From: Sphingomonadaceae bacterium
Lineage (GTDB): Bacteria; Pseudomonadota; Alphaproteobacteria; Sphingomonadales; Sphingomonadaceae
Assembly (NCBI GenBank): GCA_024236155.1
Contig: JACKLA010000002.1
Span: 62,001 to 126,000 of the forward strand
Direction of reading: 5' to 3'
DNA length: 64,000 bases
In this document: in pieces, positions 42,056 to 51,371 of the stretch
Layout: each line of letters starts with the position of its first letter
Numbering within the stretch: position 1 is the first letter of the stretch
Program-made: the position numbers and the translations under genes
The notes under the pieces: generated by a model
What the model was told of the DNA's origin: nothing
What the model saw: only the letters and a program-made list of their open reading frames with translations
Database searches by the model: none

Positions 42056-43461
42056 AGGGCGTCGGCACAGACATCGGAGTGATTCATTTCGTCGGCATCG
42101 GCGGCATCGGTATGTCGGGCATCGCCGAAGTGATGCACAATCTCGGCTATACGGTGCAGGGCAGCGACCTCAACGAAGGCCCCACGGTCGAACGGCTGCG
42201 CGCGCAAGGCATCGCGGTCAGGATCGGGCATGAGAAGGAAAACGTCGAGGGCGCGGCGGTTGTCGTCACTTCGACCGCCGTCAAGCGGACCAATCCCGAA
42301 GTCGCCCACGCACTGGAAAATCGCATCCCGGTGGTGCGCCGGGCAGAAATGCTCGCCGAACTGATGCGGCTCAAGAGCACCGTCGCCGTTGCTGGAACCC
42401 ATGGCAAGACCACGACCACCAGCATGGTTGCGGCCTTGCTCGATGCGGGCGGGGTCGATCCCACCGTGATCAATGGCGGGATCATCGAACAATACGGTTC
42501 CAACGCGCGCATGGGCGATAGCGACTGGATGGTGGTTGAAGCCGACGAAAGCGACGGCAGCTTCCTTCGGCTCGACGGTACCATCGCAGTGGTGACCAAT
42601 ATCGACCCCGAACATCTCGACCATTATGGCGATTTCGACGGGGTGAAGGACGCCTTCGTCGAGTTCATCCACAACGTCCCGTTCTATGGCGCCGCGATCC
42701 TGTGCATCGACCACCCCGAAGTGCAGGCGGTGATCGGAAAGGTGCGTGATCGGCGCGTCGTGACCTATGGTTTCAGCCTGCAGGCCGATATCTGCGGAGT
42801 GAACATTCGGCCCGCCGACGGCGGCAATGTGTTCGACGTCGTCATCCGCCAGCGCGGCGAGGAGGATCGCCGGATCGAAGGCGTGAAGCTCCCCATGCCG
42901 GGCAGGCACAATGTCCAGAACGCGCTGGCCGCTATTGCCGTTGCCATCGAAATGGGCTGTTCGGACGATGTGATCCGCGATGGCTTCGGCAGCTTCGGCG
43001 GTGTCCGCCGCCGGTTTACCCGCGTGGGGCAGGTCGCCGGTGCCACGGTGATCGACGACTACGCGCACCACCCGGTCGAAATCCGCGCGGTCCTGTCGGC
43101 GGCACAGGAAAGCGCAGCAGGCAAGGTGATTGCGGTCATGCAGCCGCACCGTTTTACCCGCCTTGCCGATCTGATGGATGACTTCCAGAACTGCTTCAAC
43201 GATGCCGACAAGGTCTATGTCACCCCGGTCTACACCGCAGGCGAAGACCCGATAGAAGGTGTCGATGCAGCGGCATTGGTCGAAGGGCTGCAATCGCGCG
43301 GGCATCGTTCGGCTTCGACGGTCGAAAACCGTGCCGAACTGGCCGAGCGACTGGCGGGTGAGATTGGCGAAGGCGATCTGATCGTCTGCCTCGGCGCGGG
43401 CGACATCACCCGATGGGCTGCTGCGCTGGCAGGCGATATCGAGCAGGTGCGCGCAGCATGA
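42052..43461 (+). CDS. murC: UDP-N-acetylmuramate--L-alanine ligase
   Basis: MurC attaches the first stem residue, L-alanine, to UDP-MurNAc. The 469-residue product has HFVGIGGIGMSGIAEV at the N-terminus, the ATP loop VAGTHGKTTTTSM, VVEADESDGSF, and the late DDYAHHPVEI. These are all diagnostic for MurC. It overlaps murG (ATGA) and murB. Confidence 0.97.
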   Translation: MKGVGTDIGVIHFVGIGGIGMSGIAEVMHNLGYTVQGSDLNEGPTVERLRAQGIAVRIGHEKENVEGAAVVVTSTAVKRTNPEVAHALENRIPVVRRAEMLAELMRLKSTVAVAGTHGKTTTTSMVAALLDAGGVDPTVINGGIIEQYGSNARMGDSDWMVVEADESDGSFLRLDGTIAVVTNIDPEHLDHYGDFDGVKDAFVEFIHNVPFYGAAILCIDHPEVQAVIGKVRDRRVVTYGFSLQADICGVNIRPADGGNVFDVVIRQRGEEDRRIEGVKLPMPGRHNVQNALAAIAVAIEMGCSDDVIRDGFGSFGGVRRRFTRVGQVAGATVIDDYAHHPVEIRAVLSAAQESAAGKVIAVMQPHRFTRLADLMDDFQNCFNDADKVYVTPVYTAGEDPIEGVDAAALVEGLQSRGHRSASTVENRAELAERLAGEIGEGDLIVCLGAGDITRWAAALAGDIEQVRAA

Positions 43462-44435
43462 TGATGCACCAGCCAGACGATTGGGCAATGTACGATTCCG
43501 GTGGTGCCCCCGATGCCGAAGTCGAGGTGCAGGGTGCGGTCAACGCGCCAGTCCCGACCGATGGCCTGCGCGGCAAGCTGACGGCCAATGCTCCGCTCGC
43601 CAAACTTGTCTGGTTCAAGACCGGCGGCAATGCCGACTGGTTGTTCGAACCCGCCGATATGGACGATCTGGCACTGTTCCTCGAACGGCTCGAAGGAAAC
43701 CTGCCGATCATGGCGCTGGGTCTTGGCTCCAACATGATCGTGCGCGATGGCGGTGTGCCCGGTGTGGTGATCCGGCTGGGCAAGGCCTTCGCCAAAGTCG
43801 AAAACAAGGGCGACTGCGTGCTCGAATGTGGCGGCGGTGCGTCGGGCATCCTCGTATCCTCGACCGCGCGCGATGCGGGGATCGCAGGGCTGGAGTTCCT
43901 GCGCGGTATCCCCGGCACGGTGGGCGGTTTCGTCCGCATGAATGGCGGGGCCTATGGCCGCGAGGTGTCCGATGTCCTGATCGATTGCGATGTGATCCTG
44001 CCGACCGGCGAATTCATCACTCTGCCAGCGGTCGACCTGCAATACACCTATCGCCATTCGGTGCTGCCCGAAGGTGCGGTTGTCGTTTCGGCCCGTTTCA
44101 AGGGCACTCCCGGTGATCCAGCAGAGATCGGCACGGAGATGGACCGCATTGCGCAGGCGCGCGAGGAATCGCAGCCGTTGCGGACCAAGACCGGCGGGTC
44201 CACCTTCAAGAACCCGGAAGGTCACAAGGCATGGCAACTGGTCGACGCTGCGGGCTGTCGTGGCCTGACCATGGGCGGCGCGCAGGTGAGCGAGAAGCAC
44301 ACCAATTTCCTGATCAACACCGGCGACGCGACGTCCGCCGACATCGAAGGGCTGGGTGAAGAAGTGAAGCGCCGCGTCTATGCGAATTCGGGCATCCAGC
44401 TCGAGTGGGAAATCCAGCGGGTGGGCCGACCATGA
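43458..44435 (+). CDS. murB: UDP-N-acetylenolpyruvoylglucosamine reductase
   Basis: MurB is the FAD enzyme that reduces UDP-GlcNAc-enolpyruvate to UDP-MurNAc. The 325-residue product has the FAD-binding region LGLGSNMIVRDGG, LRGIPGTVGGFVRMNGGAYG, and the C-terminal GGSTFKNPEG with the catalytic serine of type I MurB. It starts at the first of three consecutive ATG codons overlapping the murC stop; the exact one used is uncertain. The first 35 residues are an unconserved leader. Confidence 0.95.
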   Translation: MMMHQPDDWAMYDSGGAPDAEVEVQGAVNAPVPTDGLRGKLTANAPLAKLVWFKTGGNADWLFEPADMDDLALFLERLEGNLPIMALGLGSNMIVRDGGVPGVVIRLGKAFAKVENKGDCVLECGGGASGILVSSTARDAGIAGLEFLRGIPGTVGGFVRMNGGAYGREVSDVLIDCDVILPTGEFITLPAVDLQYTYRHSVLPEGAVVVSARFKGTPGDPAEIGTEMDRIAQAREESQPLRTKTGGSTFKNPEGHKAWQLVDAAGCRGLTMGGAQVSEKHTNFLINTGDATSADIEGLGEEVKRRVYANSGIQLEWEIQRVGRP

Positions 44436-45415
44436 GCGGTTTGCCAAAGCTCCACGTCGCTGTGCTGATGGGCGGCTGGGCCAACGAACGCCCGGTTTCG
44501 CTGATGAGCGGCAAGGGCGTTGCCGATGCGCTCGAAAGCCGGGGCCACAAGGTAACGCGCATCGACATGGACCGGCAGGTTGCCGCGCGGATCGCGGAAG
44601 CTGCACCGGATGTGGTGTTCAATGCGCTGCACGGTGTGCCGGGAGAGGACGGCACGGTGCAGGGCATGCTCGACCTCATGGGTGTACCCTACACCCACTC
44701 CGGGCTCGCGACGTCGGTCATTGCGATCGACAAGGAGCTGACCAAGCAGGCGCTGGTGCCCAAGGGCATCCCGATGCCGGGCGGGCGGATCGTGAAGAGC
44801 GAGGAACTCTACGAAAAAGACCCGCTGCCGCGCCCCTATGTTCTGAAGCCGGTCAATGAGGGGTCGTCGGTCGGGGTGGCTATCGTCACCGAAGAGGGCA
44901 ATTACGGCAACCCGATTTCCCGCGACAGCAAGGGACCGTGGCAGGAATTTCGCGAGCTGCTGGCCGAACCCTATATCCGTGGCCGTGAGCTGACGACCGC
45001 TGTGATCGACGGGCCGGACGGGCCGCGCGCACTGACAGTAACTGAGCTTGTCCCGAAGTCGGGCTTCTATGATTTCGATGCCAAATATACCGACGGCATG
45101 ACCGATCATGTGTGCCCGGCGGACTTGCCGGAAAACATCACCGCGCTATGCCTCGACCTCGCCGTTCGCGCGCATAAGGCGTTGGGCTGCAAGGGCACCA
45201 GCCGGACCGATTTTCGCTGGGATGACGAGCAGGGCGAGGGCGGGCTCTTCGTGCTGGAAACCAATACGCAGCCGGGCATGACGCCGCTCAGCCTTGTGCC
45301 CGAGCAGGCAAAGCATTGCGGCATGGACTACGCGACGCTGGTCGAGGCGATCGTGGCCGAAGCACTCAGGACATTCGAAGCCAAGGGAGGCGGCAATGGC
45401 GACAGTCAAGCGTAA
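44432..45415 (+). CDS. ddl: D-alanine--D-alanine ligase
   Basis: Ddl makes the D-Ala-D-Ala dipeptide used by MurF. The 327-residue ATP-grasp product has VLMGGWANERPVSLMSG at the N-terminus, FNALHGVPGEDGTVQG, the ATP-binding YVLKPVNEGSSVGV, and the magnesium-binding FVLETNTQPGMTPLS. In the common bacterial form, WANERPVS reads xSxERxVS. ATG 44432 overlaps the murB stop (ATGA), and ftsQ overlaps its end. Confidence 0.96.
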   Translation: MSGLPKLHVAVLMGGWANERPVSLMSGKGVADALESRGHKVTRIDMDRQVAARIAEAAPDVVFNALHGVPGEDGTVQGMLDLMGVPYTHSGLATSVIAIDKELTKQALVPKGIPMPGGRIVKSEELYEKDPLPRPYVLKPVNEGSSVGVAIVTEEGNYGNPISRDSKGPWQEFRELLAEPYIRGRELTTAVIDGPDGPRALTVTELVPKSGFYDFDAKYTDGMTDHVCPADLPENITALCLDLAVRAHKALGCKGTSRTDFRWDDEQGEGGLFVLETNTQPGMTPLSLVPEQAKHCGMDYATLVEAIVAEALRTFEAKGGGNGDSQA

Positions 45416-46298
45416 GGCACAGGGCGTCCGCCGCTCCGCAGCCGCACGCAGCCGCGCCAACACCGCGCGCAAGGCCAGGGCCAGGACCGGTTCGGTGCTC
45501 GATTCCGCGATGGCGATCCTGCCCTTCACCGAAGAGCAGTTGCAGCGCATTTTCCTCGCCATAATTCTTGGCGGTGCTGCCGTCCTGGCATGGTTCGTTG
45601 CCAGCCTCGCTGGCGTCCCGGCCATGGCCAACCAGCAGATCGCTGGCCTGGCTTCGGATGCCGGGTTCGAAGTGCGCCGGGTGCAGGTGACCGGCGTGGA
45701 CCGGATGAATGAACTCAAGGTCTATGAGCGAGTGCTGGGCGAACGCGATACGCCAATGCCTTCGGTCGATCTCGACCTGCTGCGCAACCGCCTGCTCGAA
45801 CTCAGCTGGGTCAAGGATGCCCGGGTATCGCGCCAGTTGCCCGATACGCTGGTGGTCGATATCGTCGAGCGGACCCCGCATGCCGCGCTGCGCAAGGCGG
45901 ATCGGCTGGTACTGATCGATCCCGAAGGTGTGGAGCTTGAGCCGATTACACCGGCCAATGCCAAGGGCATGCTGGTCGTGTCCGGCCCCGGCGCGGCAAA
46001 ACAGGTCGCGGCACTGACCGAACTGCTCGATGCCGCACCTGCGCTCAAGCCGCAGGTGGTCGATGCCGAATGGATCGGCAATCGCCGCTGGAACCTGACC
46101 TTTGCGACCAAGCAGGTGCTCGCCCTGCCACAGGGCGACAAGGAAGCGGCGAGCGCGCTGGTTTCCTTTGCCACGCTCGACGGGCGCAACCGGCTGCTGG
46201 GCGGCAAGGTGGCACATTTCGATATGCGCGTTCCGGGCCGGGTTCACATGCGCATTCCGGGACTCTCGCAGCAGACTCTTTCGACGGGAGGCGAATGA
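45396..46298 (+). CDS. ftsQ: Cell division protein FtsQ
   Basis: FtsQ is a bitopic divisome scaffold. The 300-residue product has a very basic cytoplasmic start of about 45 residues (KRKAQGVRRSAAARSRANTA), one membrane helix at about residues 50-68, a POTRA domain (FEVRRVQVTGVDRMNE to VERTPHAAL), and the periplasmic beta domain. An AGGGAGG ribosome binding site before ATG 45396 supports this start. It overlaps ddl and ftsA. Confidence 0.94.
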   Translation: MATVKRKAQGVRRSAAARSRANTARKARARTGSVLDSAMAILPFTEEQLQRIFLAIILGGAAVLAWFVASLAGVPAMANQQIAGLASDAGFEVRRVQVTGVDRMNELKVYERVLGERDTPMPSVDLDLLRNRLLELSWVKDARVSRQLPDTLVVDIVERTPHAALRKADRLVLIDPEGVELEPITPANAKGMLVVSGPGAAKQVAALTELLDAAPALKPQVVDAEWIGNRRWNLTFATKQVLALPQGDKEAASALVSFATLDGRNRLLGGKVAHFDMRVPGRVHMRIPGLSQQTLSTGGE

Positions 46299-47581
46299 TG
46301 GCTCTACCCCGCATCAGCCGCGTGTTCGGGGCCGTAAATGTCGGCTCCTTCCGCATTTCCGCGATGATCATGGGCTTGTCCGAGACGGGTGAGATGATCG
46401 TGCTCGGTTCGGGGCACCGTCAGAGCCAGGGGATCAAGCGCGGTTATGTCACCGATATGGCGGCGGCGACCTATGCCATCCGCGATGCAGTCGAACGCGC
46501 GGAGAAGAACGCAGGAACCAGTGTTTCGAGCGTTTGGATCGGTTGTTCGGGCGCAGGCCTCGCAAGCCAGATCGCCAAGGTCGAGATCGATATCGGCGGA
46601 CGGCGGATCGAGGAAGAGGATATTGAGCAGCTGTTGCTGATCGCGCGCGACAATATCCAGCCCGATGGCCGGATGGTGCTGCACGCGCAGCCGGCACACT
46701 ACACGCTGGATGGCGCCCATGGGGTTGCCAATCCGAAGGGTCTCCATGCCGAACGGCTGGGTGTCGACATCCATGTGATGCTGGCTGACGGTGCGCCGGT
46801 GCGCAATTTGATCGAGGCGGTGCAGAATGCGCATCTCGAGGTGGAAAGCGTGGTCGCAGCACCGATCGCTGCGGGTCATGCCTGCCTGACACCGGAAGAA
46901 CGCGAACTCGGCACCGCGCTGATCGAGATTGGCGGCGATGTGACCAATGTTTCGGTTTATGCGGCGGGGATGCTGCTCGGGCTGAAGGCAATTCCGATGG
47001 GATCTGCCGACATCACCGATGCGGTCGCTTCGGCTTTCGGTATCCGCCGTTTCCAGGCCGAGCGGCTGAAATGCGTTGCCGGATCGGCCATAGCCAGCCC
47101 GACCGATCATCGCGAGATGATCCCCGTGTTCGGACCCGGCGATACGGGTGAAAGCGGCGCGACTGCGCGCGGGGCGGATGACAAGAACCGAGTGCCAAGG
47201 GCGGAACTGGTGTCGGTGGTGACGGAAAATCTCGCCAAGCTGACCGATGAAATAGCCAAGGCATTGAAGGAGATGGGTTTCTCCGGCTCGCGTGGTAGCC
47301 AGGTCGTGCTGACGGGTGGCGGTGCGGAATTGGCAGGCCTCGCCGAATTTGCCCAGAGCGCGCTTGGGCGCCCCGTTCGTATCGGCAAGCCGCCTGCACT
47401 GCGCGGCCTCCCGGAAGCGCATGCGACGCCCGGTTTCTCCACTTTGGCCGGCTTATGCCTCTACGCCGCAGATGATCCCGTCGACATCCGCACTATCGAG
47501 TCCGGCTACCAGACCACGATCAAACTGGGCGGCATGGCAATGGTCTCGCGGCTGATAAGGGCATTGAAAGAGTATTTCTGA
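46295..47581 (+). CDS. ftsA: Cell division protein FtsA
   Basis: FtsA is the actin-like protein that tethers FtsZ to the membrane and signals to the divisome. The 428-residue product has the phosphate-1 loop GAVNVGSFRISA, the 1C domain, GGDVTNVSVYAAG as phosphate-2, and LTGGGAELAGL as the adenosine motif. The C-terminal amphipathic helix, MVSRLIRALKEYF, is the membrane-targeting sequence. ATG 46295 overlaps the ftsQ stop. Confidence 0.96.
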   Translation: MMALPRISRVFGAVNVGSFRISAMIMGLSETGEMIVLGSGHRQSQGIKRGYVTDMAAATYAIRDAVERAEKNAGTSVSSVWIGCSGAGLASQIAKVEIDIGGRRIEEEDIEQLLLIARDNIQPDGRMVLHAQPAHYTLDGAHGVANPKGLHAERLGVDIHVMLADGAPVRNLIEAVQNAHLEVESVVAAPIAAGHACLTPEERELGTALIEIGGDVTNVSVYAAGMLLGLKAIPMGSADITDAVASAFGIRRFQAERLKCVAGSAIASPTDHREMIPVFGPGDTGESGATARGADDKNRVPRAELVSVVTENLAKLTDEIAKALKEMGFSGSRGSQVVLTGGGAELAGLAEFAQSALGRPVRIGKPPALRGLPEAHATPGFSTLAGLCLYAADDPVDIRTIESGYQTTIKLGGMAMVSRLIRALKEYF

Positions 47582-47704
47582 AGCGAGCTGCGCCGCGTTA
47601 ACCACTGTGGATAAGCGATAATCCCCTATGCCCGCTGAATCCCATTTGTGTAAGACTGTAGGTCAGTCTAATTTTTGCAATCACTTCCCCCGGAGGGACA
47701 CGCC
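47582..47704 (+). promoter_or_regulatory. ftsA-ftsZ spacer with hairpin and T tract
   Basis: This is the only sizeable gap inside the dcw cluster (123 bases). AGACTG (47653-47658) and CAGTCT (47664-47669) form a 6-bp stem with a 5-base loop, followed by AATTTTT (47670-47676). This reads as a weak intrinsic terminator or attenuator. The region is also AT-richer than its surroundings and could hold an ftsZ promoter. A GGAGGG ribosome binding site (47692-47697) serves ftsZ. Confidence 0.4.
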
Positions 47705-49408
47705 ATGAGCATCAATATCGGACCGCCTGCATCGGATGAGCTCCGCCCCAGGATCACCGTAATCGGTGTGGGTGGCGCGGGCGGCAATGCGATTGCCAAC
47801 ATGATCGCGGCCGAAATCGAAGGCGTCGAGTTCGTTGTCGCCAACACCGATGCGCAGGCGCTCAACAATGCAGTAACCGATACCCGCATCCAGCTGGGGC
47901 CGGACATTACCGGCGGGCTTGGTGCAGGTGCGCGGCCGGAAGTCGGCAAGGCTGCAGCGGAAGAGACCGTGCAGGAAATCGAGAACCTGCTCGATGGCGT
48001 GAACATGTGCTTCATCGCGGCCGGCATGGGCGGCGGCACAGGCACCGGCGCTGCGCCGGTCATAGCCGAGGCTGCCCGCCGCAAGGGCGTGCTGACCGTG
48101 GGCGTCGTGACGAAGCCGTTCCTGTTCGAAGGCACGCGCCGCATGCGTGCGGCTGAGGCTGGTATCGAAGAACTGCAAAAGCATGTCGATACGCTGATCG
48201 TAATCCCGAACCAGAACCTGTTCCTTGTCGCCAAGGCCGAAACGACCTTCAAGGAGGCGTTCCAGCTGGCCGACGAAGTTCTGCAGCAGGGCGTGCGTTC
48301 GATCACGGACCTGATGGTCATGCCGGGCCTGATCAACCTCGACTTCGCTGACGTTAAGTCGGTGATGGAGGAAATGGGCAAGGCGATGATGGGTACCGGC
48401 GAGGGCGAGGGCGAGAACCGCGCGCTCGAAGCTGCCGAACGTGCCATCGCCAACCCGCTGCTGGACGGTGTTTCGATGCAGGGCGCCAAGGGGGTCATCA
48501 TCTCGATCATCGGCGGTGAGGACATGAAGCTGCTCGAAGTCGACGAAGCGGCGAACCACATCCGCGAACTGGTCGATGAAGATGCGAACATCATCTGGGG
48601 TTCGGCATTCAACCCGGAGCTTGAAGGCAAGATTCGCGTATCGGTCGTCGCTACGGGTATCGAAGCCGGGAGCGGGATGGTCGATGCATCGGGCGATACC
48701 CATTCGCTCTCGCTTGGTGCCAACCGTGCGCCCAAGCGCCCCGTACTCGAACTGCCGGAAGAGGATGGTTTCGACGACGTCCCCGGCGAAGAAGATATCG
48801 AAGAGGAAGAGGCTCCGCTGTCGCTCGGCGGTTTCCAGGTCGGCGGTGACGACGACTTTGACGAATTCGACGAAGAGGAAGACGAAGACGTCGACGGTAT
48901 CGTCGATCCGCTCGCAGGCATGCGCAACCAGGTGCCCGACCCTTACGAGGCGGAAGAGGAAGCGATCCCGGAACCGGCTGACGATTCGGCGCAGGCATCT
49001 GCTGACGCAGGCGAAGGCGGCTTTGCGGCGGAAGCTGACGACGATTGGGGCGATGTCGGCGATGACGGCGATATCGGCGGGGAACCGCTCGATCTCGGCT
49101 CCGAAGGTGAGGAAATCGGCGGTGACGATGGCGCTCCACAGGACGAGGACGACGGCCTGCTGGCCGAGGCCGACAAGCTGGCCGACGATGACCAGCCGCT
49201 GCAGGTGAAGACCGGCGGCGGGCGTCGTCGTGGACTGCTGGCCAACAGTGGCGAATCGGGCGCTGGGAGTACGCTGTTCGAGCGGATGGCGAATCTCTCT
49301 CGCGGTTCATCGGACGATGAAGAGGAAGAGGGTGAAGAGGATGAGGCCGAGGAAAGCGGCTCGTCGCTCAACATTCCGCGTTTTCTCGGCCGGCAAAACA
49401 ACCAGTAA
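47705..49408 (+). CDS. ftsZ: Cell division protein FtsZ
   Basis: FtsZ is the tubulin-like GTPase that forms the cytokinetic ring. The 567-residue product has the GTPase core up to about residue 320, with the tubulin signature GGGTGTG at residues 109-115 and NTDAQAL at about 47-53. A linker of roughly 230 residues follows. It is exceptionally rich in Asp, Glu and Gly, with runs such as DEFDEEEDEDVD. The C-terminal peptide LNIPRFLGRQ, which binds FtsA, is intact. The start is ATG 47705, with a GGAGGG ribosome binding site. Confidence 0.97.
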   Translation: MSINIGPPASDELRPRITVIGVGGAGGNAIANMIAAEIEGVEFVVANTDAQALNNAVTDTRIQLGPDITGGLGAGARPEVGKAAAEETVQEIENLLDGVNMCFIAAGMGGGTGTGAAPVIAEAARRKGVLTVGVVTKPFLFEGTRRMRAAEAGIEELQKHVDTLIVIPNQNLFLVAKAETTFKEAFQLADEVLQQGVRSITDLMVMPGLINLDFADVKSVMEEMGKAMMGTGEGEGENRALEAAERAIANPLLDGVSMQGAKGVIISIIGGEDMKLLEVDEAANHIRELVDEDANIIWGSAFNPELEGKIRVSVVATGIEAGSGMVDASGDTHSLSLGANRAPKRPVLELPEEDGFDDVPGEEDIEEEEAPLSLGGFQVGGDDDFDEFDEEEDEDVDGIVDPLAGMRNQVPDPYEAEEEAIPEPADDSAQASADAGEGGFAAEADDDWGDVGDDGDIGGEPLDLGSEGEEIGGDDGAPQDEDDGLLAEADKLADDDQPLQVKTGGGRRRGLLANSGESGAGSTLFERMANLSRGSSDDEEEEGEEDEAEESGSSLNIPRFLGRQNNQ

Positions 49409-49443
49409 CGCATTGGAACCCGGTTTCGCTGCGGTTCATCGCC

Positions 49444-49480
49444 CGGCTGGCAAGCGGTCACTTTACCCGCTCGCCAGCCG
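49444..49480 (+). terminator. Strong hairpin after ftsZ, possible end of the dcw transcript
   Basis: CGGCTGGC (49444-49451) pairs perfectly with GCCAGCCG (49473-49480), and inside it AGCGG (49453-49457) pairs with CCGCT (49467-49471). No T tract follows, so as an intrinsic terminator it is atypical. It may instead protect the mRNA 3' end or work with Rho. Confidence 0.45.
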
Positions 49481-49500
49481 AGGCTAACCGGTCGCTTCCG

Positions 49501-51243
49501 ATGAACAGACCGCATACCAAGCTTGAGAAATTGGCGCTCCTGGCCGGCGCAGCCATCATGCTGCAAGCCGTGCCGACATTGCATGCGCAGGAGGTGGTCC
49601 AGCCGCTCCCTCCCGAGGAGATCGGCGATCTCAACGCAGCATTGCAGCGGCTTGCCCGCAATCCACGTGATGTCGCGGCGATGGTCGACGCGGGCGAAGC
49701 GTCGCTGGCGGTTGGGGATACCGATGCGGCAGTCGGGTTTTTCACCCAGGCTGAAGAAATCTCGCCGCAGAATCCGCGCATCATGCTTGGGCTGGCCAGG
49801 GCGTCGGTGCGGGCGCGCGATCCGCTCAAGGCGATTGGCCTGTTCAACGCTGCAGAGCAGGCCGGGGCTTCGATGAAGGGCGTGGGGCTCGATCGCGGCC
49901 TCGCATACGACCTTGTCGGTGATGCCGCCTCGGCACAGGCGGAATATCGCAAGGCCCTGGCAGAAGGTGAGGACGATGAAACGCGCCGCCGCCTCTCGCT
50001 CAGCCTGGCTATTGCGGGGGATCGCAAGGGGTTCGAGGAAGTGCTCAACCCGCTGGTCGCGCGGGGGGATTCCGCCTCCTATCGCACTCGGGCGTTCGGC
50101 CTCGCCATCCTCGGCGATGAAGACGAGGCCGTGGCAATAACCGATGCCGTGATGCCGCGCGAAATGTCTGCGCGGATGGAACCCTATCTGCGTTACATGA
50201 AGCGGCTGACCCCGGCGCAGCAAGCCTCCGCCGGAAATCTCGGTGTATTTCCCCGTGCCGCACAGATTGGGCGAGATACGCCGCAAGTGGCGCAATATCG
50301 CGAGCAGAACGGATTGCTGCGCAGCCCCGATGCGCGGCTTGCACCGCAGGGGGAGCCGCTGGGCCGCCGCGCCGACGCAACCAGCCAGCGCCGCCGGCCC
50401 GATCGTGGGCGCAGCGTTGCCGCGCAGGATGAACCGGCGGGAACGGGCAGCAATGAATTGCCGGAGGCGGTGCAGCGTGAAGTCGCCCGTGCCGAACGGC
50501 GGCAGGCGTCCGATCCGCTTCGGCGTTCGGACCCGGTGCCAGTGGTTGTCCGCCGCATCGAGCCTAAAGAGACACCGCCTGTCTCGGTGGAACCGCAACC
50601 GACTGCGGTTGCGGCGGCGAGCAGTCAGCCCGAACAGCAAGCGCCGCCGGAGCCTACTGGGGTGGCGGTGACCGAGCTGCCTCCGTCCGAAGCCGCGCCA
50701 ACCAGGGTCGCGGTCGCGACACCTGCGGTTGAACCCGGTTTCGATCTGGCAAAACTGCCCTCGGCCTCTGCGCCCTCTGCCCAGGTGCCGGCACCGCCCG
50801 AACCGAGCGAGGAGGAGCAGCAAGAGGCTGCCAGCGTTGCAGAGGCTTTCGCGGCCTTTGCCAATCCTGCGCCTCGCCCTGCATCTGCATCGAATGGCGG
50901 GGTCGATATCACGCGTATCAAACCTCCACGCGAGGTCGAGAAGGCAGATCCGCCGCCGCCACCCAAGCCAGTCCACCCGAGCCGCCATTGGGTGCAGGTC
51001 GCCACCGGGCGTGACGTTAAGGCGCTCGGTTTCGACTGGCGCAGGCTCAGCCGCAAGGCGCCCGATGTGCTCGGCAAGCTGGAGCCGCATGTGACGCCTT
51101 GGGGCGAAGCAAACCGGCTTCTCGCCGGGCCGTATGCCAGCCGGGAAGAGGCTCGCAAGGCCATGAATTCCCTGAAAGAACTGGGGATCGAAAGCTTTAC
51201 CTATGTCAGCCCGGAAGGGCAGGAGATCAGGTCGATCGACTAG
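49501..51243 (+). CDS. Exported TPR protein with C-terminal SPOR domain
   Basis: The 580-residue product has a signal peptide (LEKLALLAGAAIMLQAVPTL, cut after LHA near residue 29). TPR-like repeats run over about residues 40-200, and a long Pro/Ala/Glu-rich disordered region over about 270-490. A C-terminal SPOR domain (about 498-580, starting HWVQVATGRDV) follows. SPOR domains bind glycan strands stripped of stem peptides at the septum, so a division role fits its position next to ftsZ. The exact function is unknown. Confidence 0.85.
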   Translation: MNRPHTKLEKLALLAGAAIMLQAVPTLHAQEVVQPLPPEEIGDLNAALQRLARNPRDVAAMVDAGEASLAVGDTDAAVGFFTQAEEISPQNPRIMLGLARASVRARDPLKAIGLFNAAEQAGASMKGVGLDRGLAYDLVGDAASAQAEYRKALAEGEDDETRRRLSLSLAIAGDRKGFEEVLNPLVARGDSASYRTRAFGLAILGDEDEAVAITDAVMPREMSARMEPYLRYMKRLTPAQQASAGNLGVFPRAAQIGRDTPQVAQYREQNGLLRSPDARLAPQGEPLGRRADATSQRRRPDRGRSVAAQDEPAGTGSNELPEAVQREVARAERRQASDPLRRSDPVPVVVRRIEPKETPPVSVEPQPTAVAAASSQPEQQAPPEPTGVAVTELPPSEAAPTRVAVATPAVEPGFDLAKLPSASAPSAQVPAPPEPSEEEQQEAASVAEAFAAFANPAPRPASASNGGVDITRIKPPREVEKADPPPPPKPVHPSRHWVQVATGRDVKALGFDWRRLSRKAPDVLGKLEPHVTPWGEANRLLAGPYASREEARKAMNSLKELGIESFTYVSPEGQEIRSID

Positions 51244-51371
51244 CTGGCAGCGTGCGTTTTGCACAGACTGTGAACAGCCAAATCGAGTTCTCCCCAGCGC
51301 TGCGCTGCGCTGCCATTGCGCGTTAACCCTGACCCGCTGCATCCAGCACGCATGATCGAAAGCCCCCGCCC

